Shown one piece after another: positions 8,008 to 16,447 of a stretch of 64,000 nucleotides of DNA. Position numbers and translations under genes: made by a program. The DNA comes from JADKIH01 sp043747595 (GTDB lineage: Bacteria > Bacteroidota > Bacteroidia > AKYH767-A > 2013-40CM-41-45). Under the pieces are notes generated by a model that was not told where the DNA came from, did no database searches, and saw only the letters and a list, made by a program, of their open reading frames with translations. How positions within the stretch are numbered: the first letter of the stretch is position 1; each line of letters starts with the position of its first letter. Where the stretch lies: contig JAYTOX010000055.1 of the NCBI GenBank assembly GCA_043747595.1, positions 1 to 64,000 of the forward strand. Reading direction: 5' to 3'.

Positions 8008-10621
8008 AATTCACACAACGTTAAAGGATTTGTCTTCGCAAGTATCCAAAATATCAAGCGTACTATTATTGCTTTTATTGCTTCTTTTTCAACAATTTAT
8101 TGTTGGTTCAGAGGCTAAAGAAAGTGTGTATACCCAAGGTTCAATCATAGCCGATTCCACAGAAGAAACTACTTCTGTAACTCCCGATTCAATTACCATT
8201 AAAGCCGATACATTACTTCAAGATACAAATAATACATCCGATGAGGTGATTAAATCGAAAATCAAATACCACGCAAGAGATTCGATTAGAGTAAATATTG
8301 AAGATGAGATTGTTTATTTGTATGGAAATGCAACAGTCGATTACGAAGAATTGCATTTAGCCGCCAACTATATCGTGATTGATATGGATAAAAAAGAATT
8401 GTTTGCAGAGGGAACAAAAGACAGTACAGGGCTCGTTACAGGATCGCCCGAATTTTCACAAGGCGATCAGAAATTCAAATCCAATTCGATGCGATATAAT
8501 TTCCAATCGAAAAAAGGACGGATCAATTATGTGATCACACAAGAAGGTGAAGGATTTATTCATGGAGAAGTAGTAAAAAAAGATCCCGAAAATAATTTTT
8601 ATATCCGTAATGGTCAGTACACAACCTGCAATTTAGATACCCCACATTTTGCGATTAGTTCCAACAGGCTAAAAGTGATTTCAAAAAACAAGATAGTAAC
8701 TGGTCCGGCGTATTTAACAATTGAACAAATACCTACACCTATCTTAATTCCTTTTGGATTTTTTCCAAACAAAGCAGGAAGAAGTTCCGGTGTTATTTTT
8801 CCTGCCTTTGGTGAATCGGCACAACGAGGTTTTTATTTTCAGCACTTAGGTTACTACTTTGGCTTCAACGATTTTTTCAATCTCGCTCTTACCTCCGATA
8901 TTTATACAAAAGGAAGTTACACATTAGATGCATCATCAATTTATAAGAAGAAATATAAATATTCAGGAACTCTTAAATTTTCTTACGCACATACCATTAA
9001 TTCTGAAAAAGAACTTCCCGATTATAGTCTGCTAAACGATTACCATATCAATTGGTCGCATACCAAAGATTCGAAGTCGAGCCCCAATAGTACTTTCGGT
9101 GCTTCCGTGAATGCAGGAACGAGCAATTATTATAAAAATACCATCAGTTCCGTTGGGAATTTTTTGACGAATACATTGAATTCATCAATTGCATATTCAT
9201 ACAATTTTCCAGACAAACCAATCAATTTAAGTGCAGGAATTAATCATACGCAGAATACGATTACTAGAGACATTAGAATTTCTGCACCCGATTTGAGTTT
9301 CAACATTTCTCGAATATCACCATTCAAAAGGAAGATTGCTGTAGGTGCACAAAAATGGTATGAGAAAATTGGAACAAGTTTAAGTATCAGAACCATCAAT
9401 TTTGTTGAAACGAAAGACACATTACTTTTTCGAAAAGAAACGTTGAAAGAATTGAAAAACGGTGCACAAGCAACAGTGCCAATTTCAACATCATTCAATT
9501 TATTTAAATATTTCAACTTTACACCGGCAGCATCTTTTACCGATCGTTTTTATTTGAAATCTATTCGTTATGAATGGGATCAAGCGAATAAAAAAGTTGA
9601 TACGATTACAGTGAAGCAACCGCAGCAAGCATACGATTACAATTTTAGCGCGGGTTTATCGACTCGTATGTTTGGCATGTACCAATTTAAAAAAGGACCA
9701 ATTACAGCAATACGACATGTAATTATTCCATCGGCAAGTATTACCTACCGACCTGATTTTGGAGATACACGCTATGGTTACTATAAATATGTACAAACAG
9801 ATACAGCAGGAACCATCCGCAATTATTCGATTTATCAGAATTCAGTTTATGGTGGTCCGGCCAATGGTAAGTTTGCAAATATTTCCTATTCACTCGACAA
9901 CAATCTTGAAATGAAAGTGAAAACCAAATCAGATACAGGAGCTGTTACGAAAAAAATAAAATTACTAGAAAGTTTGAGGATTGGTGGAGGCTATAACATT
10001 ATAGCAGACAGTATGAAATTAAGTGTTTTTTCTTTGAGTGGAAGAACTACATTATTTGAAAAAGTAACACTTAATTTCACCAGCACACTTGATCCTTATG
10101 CATACGGTCATGACAATAAGGATTACAATCGATTCCAATATACGGTAGACAAAACATTGGTTCGATTAACTAATTCGACAGCATCCATGATTTTTTCATT
10201 AAACAAAAAGCACAACGAAGTCAATAACGGAAAACATTCTCAACAAGAAATAGACTACATCAACTCACACCCCGACGAATATGTAGATTTTGAAATACCT
10301 TTTAATCTGAACGTTGGTTACTCATACACTTACAATAAAACAGGATCCTTAAAAACTATCATTACACAATCGGCTAGTTTCAATGGAGATTTGAGCCTAA
10401 CAAGCAAATGGAAAATTGGATTTTATTCGTGGTATGATTTAACTCTAGGGAAGTTCACGAATATGAGTTTAAATATTTACCGAGATCTTCATTGCTGGGA
10501 GATGCGAATGAATTGGATTCCGTTTGGTGGACAAGAAAGTTACAATTTTCAGATCAATGTAAAATCTTCAATACTTCAAGATTTAAAGTTGTTAAAGAAG
10601 AAAGATTTTTATGATAGATAA
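7988..10621 (+). CDS. lptD: LPS-assembly outer membrane protein LptD/OstA-like
   Basis: 877 residues from a TTG at 7988. A second TTG at 8030 would give a shorter N-terminus beginning just before the leucine-run signal peptide (SVLLLLLLLLFQQF) and would avoid the overlap with the amidase start. An OstA/LptA-like periplasmic domain follows (about residues 90-205: IEDEIVYLYGNATVDYEEL, ADYIVID-type strands). The rest is a large beta-barrel rich in alternating aromatic/polar strands. The family inserts LPS into the outer leaflet with LptE. No lptE is seen in the window. The gene ends 4 bp from the convergent acetyltransferase gene. Confidence 0.85.
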   Translation: MFSFATKIHTTLKDLSSQVSKISSVLLLLLLLLFQQFIVGSEAKESVYTQGSIIADSTEETTSVTPDSITIKADTLLQDTNNTSDEVIKSKIKYHARDSIRVNIEDEIVYLYGNATVDYEELHLAANYIVIDMDKKELFAEGTKDSTGLVTGSPEFSQGDQKFKSNSMRYNFQSKKGRINYVITQEGEGFIHGEVVKKDPENNFYIRNGQYTTCNLDTPHFAISSNRLKVISKNKIVTGPAYLTIEQIPTPILIPFGFFPNKAGRSSGVIFPAFGESAQRGFYFQHLGYYFGFNDFFNLALTSDIYTKGSYTLDASSIYKKKYKYSGTLKFSYAHTINSEKELPDYSLLNDYHINWSHTKDSKSSPNSTFGASVNAGTSNYYKNTISSVGNFLTNTLNSSIAYSYNFPDKPINLSAGINHTQNTITRDIRISAPDLSFNISRISPFKRKIAVGAQKWYEKIGTSLSIRTINFVETKDTLLFRKETLKELKNGAQATVPISTSFNLFKYFNFTPAASFTDRFYLKSIRYEWDQANKKVDTITVKQPQQAYDYNFSAGLSTRMFGMYQFKKGPITAIRHVIIPSASITYRPDFGDTRYGYYKYVQTDTAGTIRNYSIYQNSVYGGPANGKFANISYSLDNNLEMKVKTKSDTGAVTKKIKLLESLRIGGGYNIIADSMKLSVFSLSGRTTLFEKVTLNFTSTLDPYAYGHDNKDYNRFQYTVDKTLVRLTNSTASMIFSLNKKHNEVNNGKHSQQEIDYINSHPDEYVDFEIPFNLNVGYSYTYNKTGSLKTIITQSASFNGDLSLTSKWKIGFYSWYDLTLGKFTNMSLNIYRDLHCWEMRMNWIPFGGQESYNFQINVKSSILQDLKLLKKKDFYDR

Positions 10622-10625
10622 AATT

Positions 10626-11144
10626 TTAAAACATCAATTTTTTCATTAAGAAATCGGTATCAATTGCTTCACCTAATTGAAAAGTTTTTTCACCAAAAAC
10701 TTCAAACCCATACGATTTATAAAAGTTGAGTGCTTTGTAATTAAATTCGTTCACACCTAACCAAAACCATTTATAGTTTTCTCTTTTAGCAATTTCAATT
10801 GAAAAATCCATTAAGAACTTACCAACTTTTTTTCCGTGAAAATCGTTGTAAACATAAATACGCTCCATTTCAATTGCAGGTTCATTTTTAAATTCATCGT
10901 AAGTACGATCTCTTCTAAGCTTCACAAAACCTACGACCTTATTATCAGAATATGCTAACAGAAAAGTATTATTTGCAGACTCTAACTCATTGGCGATTGT
11001 TTCATCCTTAAAAGCTTTTGCAAGATAAATCGTCATATCTTCCGGCGTATTAACGTCCTTCCAAGTCTCGTAGAATGTTTCTCTACCCACTTTTGCTACT
11101 TCAATAGAATCTGCTTTCTCTGCAATCTTAATAGAAATTTCCAT
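10626..11144 (-). CDS. GNAT-family N-acetyltransferase
   Basis: 172 residues. The acetyl-CoA binding core is visible as VGFVKLRR, then MERIYVYNDFHGKKVGKFLMDFSI, which is the motif A region with an H-G-K-K-V-G-K variant of the R/Q-x-x-G-x-G/A loop. WLGVNEFNYKALNFYKSYGFEVFGE follows. It transfers an acetyl group to an amine, but the substrate cannot be told from the sequence. It is convergent with lptD and divergent from the MORN-repeat gene. Confidence 0.9.
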   Translation of the reverse strand: MEISIKIAEKADSIEVAKVGRETFYETWKDVNTPEDMTIYLAKAFKDETIANELESANNTFLLAYSDNKVVGFVKLRRDRTYDEFKNEPAIEMERIYVYNDFHGKKVGKFLMDFSIEIAKRENYKWFWLGVNEFNYKALNFYKSYGFEVFGEKTFQLGEAIDTDFLMKKLMF

Positions 11145-11257
11145 GGTACAAAGATAAAAAAGTCTTGATATTACATTAAAAATTCATTTAAAACTTACTT
11201 CCAAATTCACAAAAAGTCAATTCATTTAAGTAATTTTACAGAGTTAAAACAAAACAT

Positions 11258-12010
11258 ATGAAAATTTCGATATACCTACTTTTACTTTCAATTCCTCTTG
11301 TAGGTCAATCACAAAGTATAAAATCGACAACACCAACACAGAGAGTCGAACAAGCTTATCTGAACGACACAACCTTTCAAAAAGATGCCTTGAATTATGA
11401 GTTGATAAATGTTATAATACATTCCCCAAAAGGAATTGTGATTGCTCAAGGATCTTTAAAAAACAAAAAACGAGAAGGAACATGGCGAGAATATAATAAT
11501 CAGGGATTGTTTGCAAACATCACTGAATATCATAATGGAATAAAGCATGGTGCAAGTATTAAATTTGGCATGAATAATTTAGTAGTTACCGACGAAACAT
11601 ATTCAAGAGATTCTTTGAATGGAATAAAACTTACATTTAATTCAGGTGGAAAAATAAAGATTACAGAAAATTATGTTAATGGGGTTTTAGATGGAGATCG
11701 AAAAGCGTTCTATGAAAACAACAAACTTCAAGAAGAATCAACTTATAGAAATGGTTTACGAAATGGCATTGCAAAATGGTATTTTCAAACAGGAACACCT
11801 TCAATTGAATACAATTATAATATGGGAGAATTGAATGGTCCATCGAAAGAATATTCTTCAAATGGATTAATCTCGAAAGAAGGAAATTATATCAATAACG
11901 CGGAAGAAGGCGAATGGAAAATTTACGATGATTCACTTTTGGTTAAAAAAATTATTTACAAAAATGGTATTGTAATAAAAGAACAAGAATTAAAGAAGGA
12001 GAAAAAATAA
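11258..12010 (+). CDS. Secreted MORN-repeat (YwqK-like) protein
   Basis: 250 residues with a signal peptide (MKISIYLLLLSIPLVGQSQ). From residue ~68 there are at least six repeats of ~23 residues of the form G-x-W-x-x-Y-x-x-x-G-x-x-x-x-x-x-x-Y-x-N-G. These are bacterial MORN_2 repeats, often annotated as YwqK antitoxin-like. Such repeats form an elongated beta hairpin stack, and a true toxin-antitoxin role is not supported here. The stop codon TAA is followed at once by the ATG of the next gene, so the two are translationally coupled. Confidence 0.82.
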   Translation: MKISIYLLLLSIPLVGQSQSIKSTTPTQRVEQAYLNDTTFQKDALNYELINVIIHSPKGIVIAQGSLKNKKREGTWREYNNQGLFANITEYHNGIKHGASIKFGMNNLVVTDETYSRDSLNGIKLTFNSGGKIKITENYVNGVLDGDRKAFYENNKLQEESTYRNGLRNGIAKWYFQTGTPSIEYNYNMGELNGPSKEYSSNGLISKEGNYINNAEEGEWKIYDDSLLVKKIIYKNGIVIKEQELKKEKK

Positions 12011-12499
12011 ATGTATTATCCAAGTAATAAATTAGATGACAATTCTCGTGTTTGGATTTATCAAGCCAACAGAGAATTTACAATTGACGAACAAGTAGAA
12101 ATTGCTCATGAACTAACAACGTTCATTACAAATTGGACTGCTCATCAAAAAGATTTGAAAGCAAGTTTTGAAATATTGTTGAATAGATTTATTGCTATTA
12201 TGGTTGACGAAAGTAATATAGGCGCAACCGGATGTAGTATTGATAAATGCTTACACTTTATTCAAAAATTAGAACAGAAATACCAAATAACTTTAACCGA
12301 TCGACTTCTATTGGCATACAAAGATGCTGATGAAATAAAAACTTTGCAAAAAAATATATTCGAGCAAGCACTAGAATCCGGAAAATTAAATAGTGATACG
12401 ATTGTATTTAATAATTTGATCAGTAAAAAATCAGAATTAAAAACTAATTGGCAAGTACCACTAAAAAATAGTTGGCATAGCGTAATGCTCAAGGTATAA
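12011..12499 (+). CDS. Conserved Bacteroidota protein of unknown function (often mislabelled ABC transporter ATPase)
   Basis: 162 residues, soluble, no signal peptide. It begins MYYPSNKLDDNSRVWIYQANR and contains an acidic DESNIGATGCSIDKCLHF segment with two cysteines five residues apart. I recognise the family as broadly conserved in this phylum and carrying the database name ABC transporter ATPase. However, I see no Walker A, Walker B or LSGGQ motif, so the name should not be trusted. It starts immediately after the MORN-repeat gene stop. Function unknown. Confidence 0.75.
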   Translation: MYYPSNKLDDNSRVWIYQANREFTIDEQVEIAHELTTFITNWTAHQKDLKASFEILLNRFIAIMVDESNIGATGCSIDKCLHFIQKLEQKYQITLTDRLLLAYKDADEIKTLQKNIFEQALESGKLNSDTIVFNNLISKKSELKTNWQVPLKNSWHSVMLKV

Positions 12500-12538
12500 A
12501 ATAAAGTACTTTATCTTTGTTTAAAATATCGGGAACAA

Positions 12539-13330
12539 CTACTTAGCAAAATCCTTTTTCAACGATAGCTCTATCGGACAATGATCGCTACCAAGAACTG
12601 TTGAATGAATAGAAGCATCAACAACAGAATCTTTCATTTCAGAACTGATCAAGAAATAATCTATTCTCCATCCTGAATTTCTTTCACGAGCTTTTGTAAA
12701 AACATCCCAGTAAGTATACTGACCAGGCAGGTCATTGAAAGTTCTAAAAATATCGATGTAACCATATCCCAATATTTTATCGACCCAAGCCCGCTCTTCA
12801 GGAAGAAACCCGCTAACTTTTGAATTAGGACCTGGGCGAGCAAGATCAATTTCTTTATGAGCTGTATTGTAATCGCCAACAACGATTATATTTTTTTTGA
12901 TTTTTCGTATTTGTTCAGTTCTCTTAAAAAGTTCGTCATAAAACCGAAGTTTGTAATCAACCCTCTCCGGCCCTCTTCCTCCATTAGGAAAATAAACATT
13001 AAAAAGCACAAAATTTTCAAATTCTAATTCAAGTACTCTTCCTTCGCTATCAAATTCGGCGTTATTAAATCCGTACTTCACATTAACAGGTTCTAATTTT
13101 GTATAGACCGCTACTCCACTATATCCTTTTTTTTCGGCAGAGAAATAGTAAGCCTTGTACCCATCAATGTTTTTAATTTCATCAACTAGCTGATCCGGCT
13201 GTGCCTTAGTTTCTTGCAAGCAAATGATATCAGCACCATCTTTCTCCAACCATTCTTTAAAATTTTTTTTCCATACCGCACGCAAGCCGTTAACATTCCA
13301 ACTAAGTATTCTAAAATTTCCTTTTGCCAT
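12539..13330 (-). CDS. xth: Exodeoxyribonuclease III (AP endonuclease family)
   Basis: 263 residues, the usual length for ExoA/XthA. Catalytic motifs of the EEP superfamily are all present: LSWNVNGLRA, CLQETKAQ (metal-binding Glu), VGDYNTAHKEIDL (Asp/Asn), W-R-I-D-Y and GSDHCPIEL (Asp-His). The enzyme cuts DNA at abasic sites and removes 3' blocking groups in base-excision repair. It is cytoplasmic and monocistronic, and converges on the gene ending at 12499. Confidence 0.93.
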   Translation of the reverse strand: MAKGNFRILSWNVNGLRAVWKKNFKEWLEKDGADIICLQETKAQPDQLVDEIKNIDGYKAYYFSAEKKGYSGVAVYTKLEPVNVKYGFNNAEFDSEGRVLELEFENFVLFNVYFPNGGRGPERVDYKLRFYDELFKRTEQIRKIKKNIIVVGDYNTAHKEIDLARPGPNSKVSGFLPEERAWVDKILGYGYIDIFRTFNDLPGQYTYWDVFTKARERNSGWRIDYFLISSEMKDSVVDASIHSTVLGSDHCPIELSLKKDFAK

Positions 13331-13460
13331 TAGAGATTAATTTGAAGCAAGATAAAAAAATAAATCAAGCCAATAAAACCTCAAACAATTAATAATAAGT
13401 TAACTGTTAAAATGACAATCCTCATTTAATAAGGAACAATTTTCAAACCACAGATACGCG

Positions 13461-13492
13461 GTTGTGATTACATGCCTGAGCACCGATATTTG
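13461..13492 (+). promoter_or_regulatory. Candidate Bacteroidota-type promoter for the secreted-protein cassette
   Basis: GTTG at 13461-13464 and GATATTTG at 13485-13492 are 20 nt apart. They match the phylum consensus TTTG-N19/20-TAnnTTTG with one mismatch in each box. The predicted start near 13499 would leave a leader of about 40 nt before the ATG at 13538. Confidence 0.4.
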
Positions 13493-13537
13493 TATCATCA
13501 ATTTCATTTAATAATTAAAAACTAAAACCAAATCAAA

Positions 13538-13903
13538 ATGAAAAAACAAATTCTTTTAGTAGTAGGACTTTTTTTCTCCTTAGTGATGCAATCCTCGGCA
13601 TTCAAAATTATAATCATAGGAGGGACTCACAACCACAGATTCGATTACACATATTTCGATGACGAAAAATGTGTTTGCAAAGGCAGAGGATGGAATGATT
13701 GTGCTATTACATTGAATTCTCACGCAGCTGAAAAAGTTATCCCTGGAAACAAAATCGTTGATGCTGTATTGGAAATGCTTGACGAAGGAAAAACAGAAGG
13801 CGAATTTACATTCGAAGATGTATTACCAGTTTCATTTGAAACAGACAAAGAAGGCGTAACTACAATTACCACAAAAGAAGACTATGTTACATTCAATAAA
13901 TAA
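13538..13903 (+). CDS. Small secreted cysteine-containing protein, unknown family
   Basis: 121 residues. A clear signal peptide (KKQILLVVGLFFSLVMQSSA) leaves a mature protein of about 100 residues. Near its N-terminus it has FKIIIIGGTHNHRFD and then a tight cysteine group C45-V-C47 with C55 (CVCKGRGWNDC). The rest is acidic and rich in Glu, Asp and Thr. I recognise no family. It is the first gene of an overlapping four-gene cassette: its last 20 bp overlap the next start. The small size, secretion and clustered cysteines suggest a peptide-like or redox-modified product of the downstream genes, but this is inference. Confidence 0.75.
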   Translation: MKKQILLVVGLFFSLVMQSSAFKIIIIGGTHNHRFDYTYFDDEKCVCKGRGWNDCAITLNSHAAEKVIPGNKIVDAVLEMLDEGKTEGEFTFEDVLPVSFETDKEGVTTITTKEDYVTFNK

Positions 13904-15104
13904 CAAGTCTATTAACCGAGGATCATTATTGATCCTCGGTTTTACATTTTTCTCAGCAATGAGATTGATGGCACATGATCTGAATTCAGATAGTGTAGCT
14001 ACTATTAAGACAGGATTACTGGCATTGAATCCGGAAGTAATTCAAACTCGAACAGGAGGAGCATTGAGTTTTACAACTACAAGTCTTTGGAATAAAGAGA
14101 AACGAGAGCTAAAAATAATAGTTTACGACCCGGTTTCAAAAAATAAAAAAGAGCTAAAAGGGATTATTCCTCAGAACATCACAATTCAGGCATTACCGAC
14201 TTATGCAATAAATACAAACTATATTATTATCCAAGACGATGACGAGATGGATTTATATTTATTCAGATTATCAAATACTAATTTCGTTTTTAAAAATAAA
14301 ATAAAGTCTCCAACTCGCAGTAAGTTTTTCAATATTAATTTTCTAGAAGGCAATACATTCCTCTTCACAGACATTTACAATCATCATCCGGCCGAAAATA
14401 AATACAATGTAAGCTTGAGTATTTATGATGCAGCTAAAAATGAAATTGTAAAAACAATTCATCCGGAATTACCATGTATTGCACTTTCGCATATAAAACA
14501 TCGGTGGGTAGAATATAATTCGGAAAATATTTTTTTAGCCGAACCATGCGGAAATACAATTCATGTATACAATCATCAGTTAAAAGAAGAAAAAATAATT
14601 CATATTGAAAATTATAGCAAGTGGGTTGATTTGCCAAAATCACAATTACCCTTTGAAACATCAACCGATAAAATTCATCCCAAACTACTTATCGAAAAAT
14701 TAAAACCAATAATACATTCATTTAATCATATTGAATTTATTTCAGTAGTCAATGACACATTGCTTTTTTTAAGCTGTACGAATAGCGATAGCATAAGCAA
14801 TAACGAAAGTATTGCTTTTATTTACAATTTAAAGGAAGATAAATTTAAGAATCACATAGAATTTACTCGAAAGTCTGAACAATGGATCAATGATCCAATC
14901 AGTGAAGAATTGACATCCATCTTCAATTCAAAATTATTAATCGGCAACAAATCAATCTTCATTTCAAGCGATTCATACAGACCTGATACGAATTTAAGTT
15001 ACAAAGAAAACCAACAATTAAAAGACAATTATTATGAAACGAATAACCCGGAATTTATTATTGAGCTGGTCCCTCTTCATCACATTTTACCCTTTTGTGA
15101 ATGA
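13884..15104 (+). CDS. Secreted beta-propeller-like protein, unknown function
   Basis: 406 residues beginning at an ATG inside the previous gene. The first ~30 residues form a plausible signal peptide (GSLLILGFTFFSAMRLMA). The body shows repeated blade-like units in which an aromatic/aliphatic strand is followed by a polar turn and a second strand: NYIIIQDDDEMDLYLFRL, NTFLFTDIYN...LSIYDAAKN, ENIFLAEPCGNTIHVYN, DTLLFLSC...IAFIYNLKED. This spacing (~50 residues) fits a six-bladed propeller such as those of Bacteroidota BF3164-like proteins, but no domain match could be run. It overlaps the next gene by 71 bp. Confidence 0.6.
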   Translation: MLHSINNKSINRGSLLILGFTFFSAMRLMAHDLNSDSVATIKTGLLALNPEVIQTRTGGALSFTTTSLWNKEKRELKIIVYDPVSKNKKELKGIIPQNITIQALPTYAINTNYIIIQDDDEMDLYLFRLSNTNFVFKNKIKSPTRSKFFNINFLEGNTFLFTDIYNHHPAENKYNVSLSIYDAAKNEIVKTIHPELPCIALSHIKHRWVEYNSENIFLAEPCGNTIHVYNHQLKEEKIIHIENYSKWVDLPKSQLPFETSTDKIHPKLLIEKLKPIIHSFNHIEFISVVNDTLLFLSCTNSDSISNNESIAFIYNLKEDKFKNHIEFTRKSEQWINDPISEELTSIFNSKLLIGNKSIFISSDSYRPDTNLSYKENQQLKDNYYETNNPEFIIELVPLHHILPFCE

Positions 15105-15561
15105 AATAAAAGCTGCAAATTCAAATGGAGAACCATACACTATCGATAATACACATTTAAGTTTATACGATCTGAATAACAAGCCACTCCTACTCGATCA
15201 AAACCAATCTTATCTAATAGTTATTAAAAATATCAAGAGTTGTTTAAATTGCTTTTCCACCATTCAAGATTATTTGGTTTCACTAAATGCCGATACAATT
15301 AATGAATGGTTAATTATGGAAACCGATTCATCTACATTACAAAGACGGAGAACCATATATGAAGCGAAAAACCTTTTTAGCCGCTTCAGTTATTATGGAG
15401 TTACCTATGATCAATCATTGTCAAATCTTCAAACTCCCATTTTGATTCTCTTTCATAAAAATAATTACTATCAATACAACTACGACGAATTATTTGAAGA
15501 AGGATTTAATTTTATCAGTTTTTCAGTTCAAAAGAAAATAAAAGAAATTCTTGGAAAATAA
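15034..15561 (+). CDS. Secreted thioredoxin-fold protein with CxxC motif
   Basis: 175 residues. An N-terminal signal segment (LLLSWSLFITFYPFVNEIKA) is followed by a probable thioredoxin-like domain. A beta strand LIVIKNI leads into C70-L-N-C73, and a later TP pair (T133-P134, QTPILILF) sits where thioredoxins have their cis-proline. TlpA/ResA-like periplasmic reductases have this layout, though the usual W-C-x-x-C is here S-C-x-x-C and the domain is short. The ATG lies 71 bp inside the preceding propeller-like gene and the stop overlaps the next ATG, so all are co-translated. A redox role for the cysteines of the first cassette gene is an inference. Confidence 0.6.
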   Translation: MKRITRNLLLSWSLFITFYPFVNEIKAANSNGEPYTIDNTHLSLYDLNNKPLLLDQNQSYLIVIKNIKSCLNCFSTIQDYLVSLNADTINEWLIMETDSSTLQRRRTIYEAKNLFSRFSYYGVTYDQSLSNLQTPILILFHKNNYYQYNYDELFEEGFNFISFSVQKKIKEILGK

Positions 15562-16439
15562 TGAGACTCGAATGGACAATATCTTTATTTTTAATTTTGA
15601 CGGTGAATCAACTTATAGCTTCACCAGCCGATACCTTGACTACAAAGTATGATTCCATTAGAAATCAAAAAGAGATTGATGTCATTTTAAGTGCTAATGT
15701 TTCTCAACAGAAAAATATAGAGGAAACAACTATAAACATACTAACCCTGGCTTCAAAAATAAATTATTACAGTGCATCTATTTTCACAAAATATAGGTCT
15801 AAAAAAGAGTTAAGTATCAATTATTCATATTCGCACTATATCGACAGCCTATGGATAAAAACAAACGATCAACTTTATTATTCTTATAATTGGTCAAAAA
15901 AAAACAAAGGGTTTAGCAGATCATTAATATTTAATTTGAAAACACAATTAACAAACACCGAAATTAGAACTAGAATAGAGACCAGATTGATTGGACAGTT
16001 TGGATTCCCTTCAATTTTAAACCTAGGAATCGGAATAAATTTTCAGTTAAAAGAGGATAATTATCTTCACTTTTCGTTGTTAAATATTCAAGAAACTTTT
16101 ATTACTTCTAAACTAGATTTAAATCGCAAAGAATTCAAAAGACTAAATCACGATTTCGAATTTCAACAGCAGTTGGGAGTATCGGTTGTCTCGTCACTCA
16201 AATTTAAGTTAACAAAAAAAGTAATTTACAGGAATAACTCCAAATTATTTATTCGAGGATTAAAAAACAATGATATGAATTTCGACATTAGAAATCAATT
16301 CATTGTCGACATTTACAAAAAAGTTAAGATATGCCTTGACAATCGAGTATTTTTCAACCCACTTATTCAGACAAATATTCAAATGAGCAATGAAATTTTA
16401 TTAGGAATTGGGATTAACAGATCACCAAATTTAGATTGA
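15561..16439 (+). CDS. Probable outer-membrane beta-barrel protein, unknown function
   Basis: 292 residues with a signal peptide (WTISLFLILTVNQLIAS). The mature part has many alternating hydrophobic/polar strands with aromatic girdles (ELSINYSYSHYIDSLW, DQLYYSYNWSKK, ILNLGIGINFQL, NYLHFSLLNIQE) and ends on NEILLGIGINRS. About ten to twelve strands would fit a barrel in the outer membrane. No known family was recognised. Its ATG overlaps the previous stop (TAATG), so it is the last gene of the four-gene cassette. Converges with the MFS gene 8 bp away. Confidence 0.55.
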   Translation: MRLEWTISLFLILTVNQLIASPADTLTTKYDSIRNQKEIDVILSANVSQQKNIEETTINILTLASKINYYSASIFTKYRSKKELSINYSYSHYIDSLWIKTNDQLYYSYNWSKKNKGFSRSLIFNLKTQLTNTEIRTRIETRLIGQFGFPSILNLGIGINFQLKEDNYLHFSLLNIQETFITSKLDLNRKEFKRLNHDFEFQQQLGVSVVSSLKFKLTKKVIYRNNSKLFIRGLKNNDMNFDIRNQFIVDIYKKVKICLDNRVFFNPLIQTNIQMSNEILLGIGINRSPNLD

Positions 16440-16447
16440 AGTAAAGT

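Noticed and set aside
11258..12499. MORN-repeat protein plus neighbour as a toxin-antitoxin pair
   Set aside because: The YwqK antitoxin label rests on repeat similarity alone; the MORN protein is secreted and the neighbour has no toxin motif.
12011..12499. ABC transporter ATPase identity for the 162-residue protein
   Set aside because: No Walker A, Walker B or signature motif can be seen.
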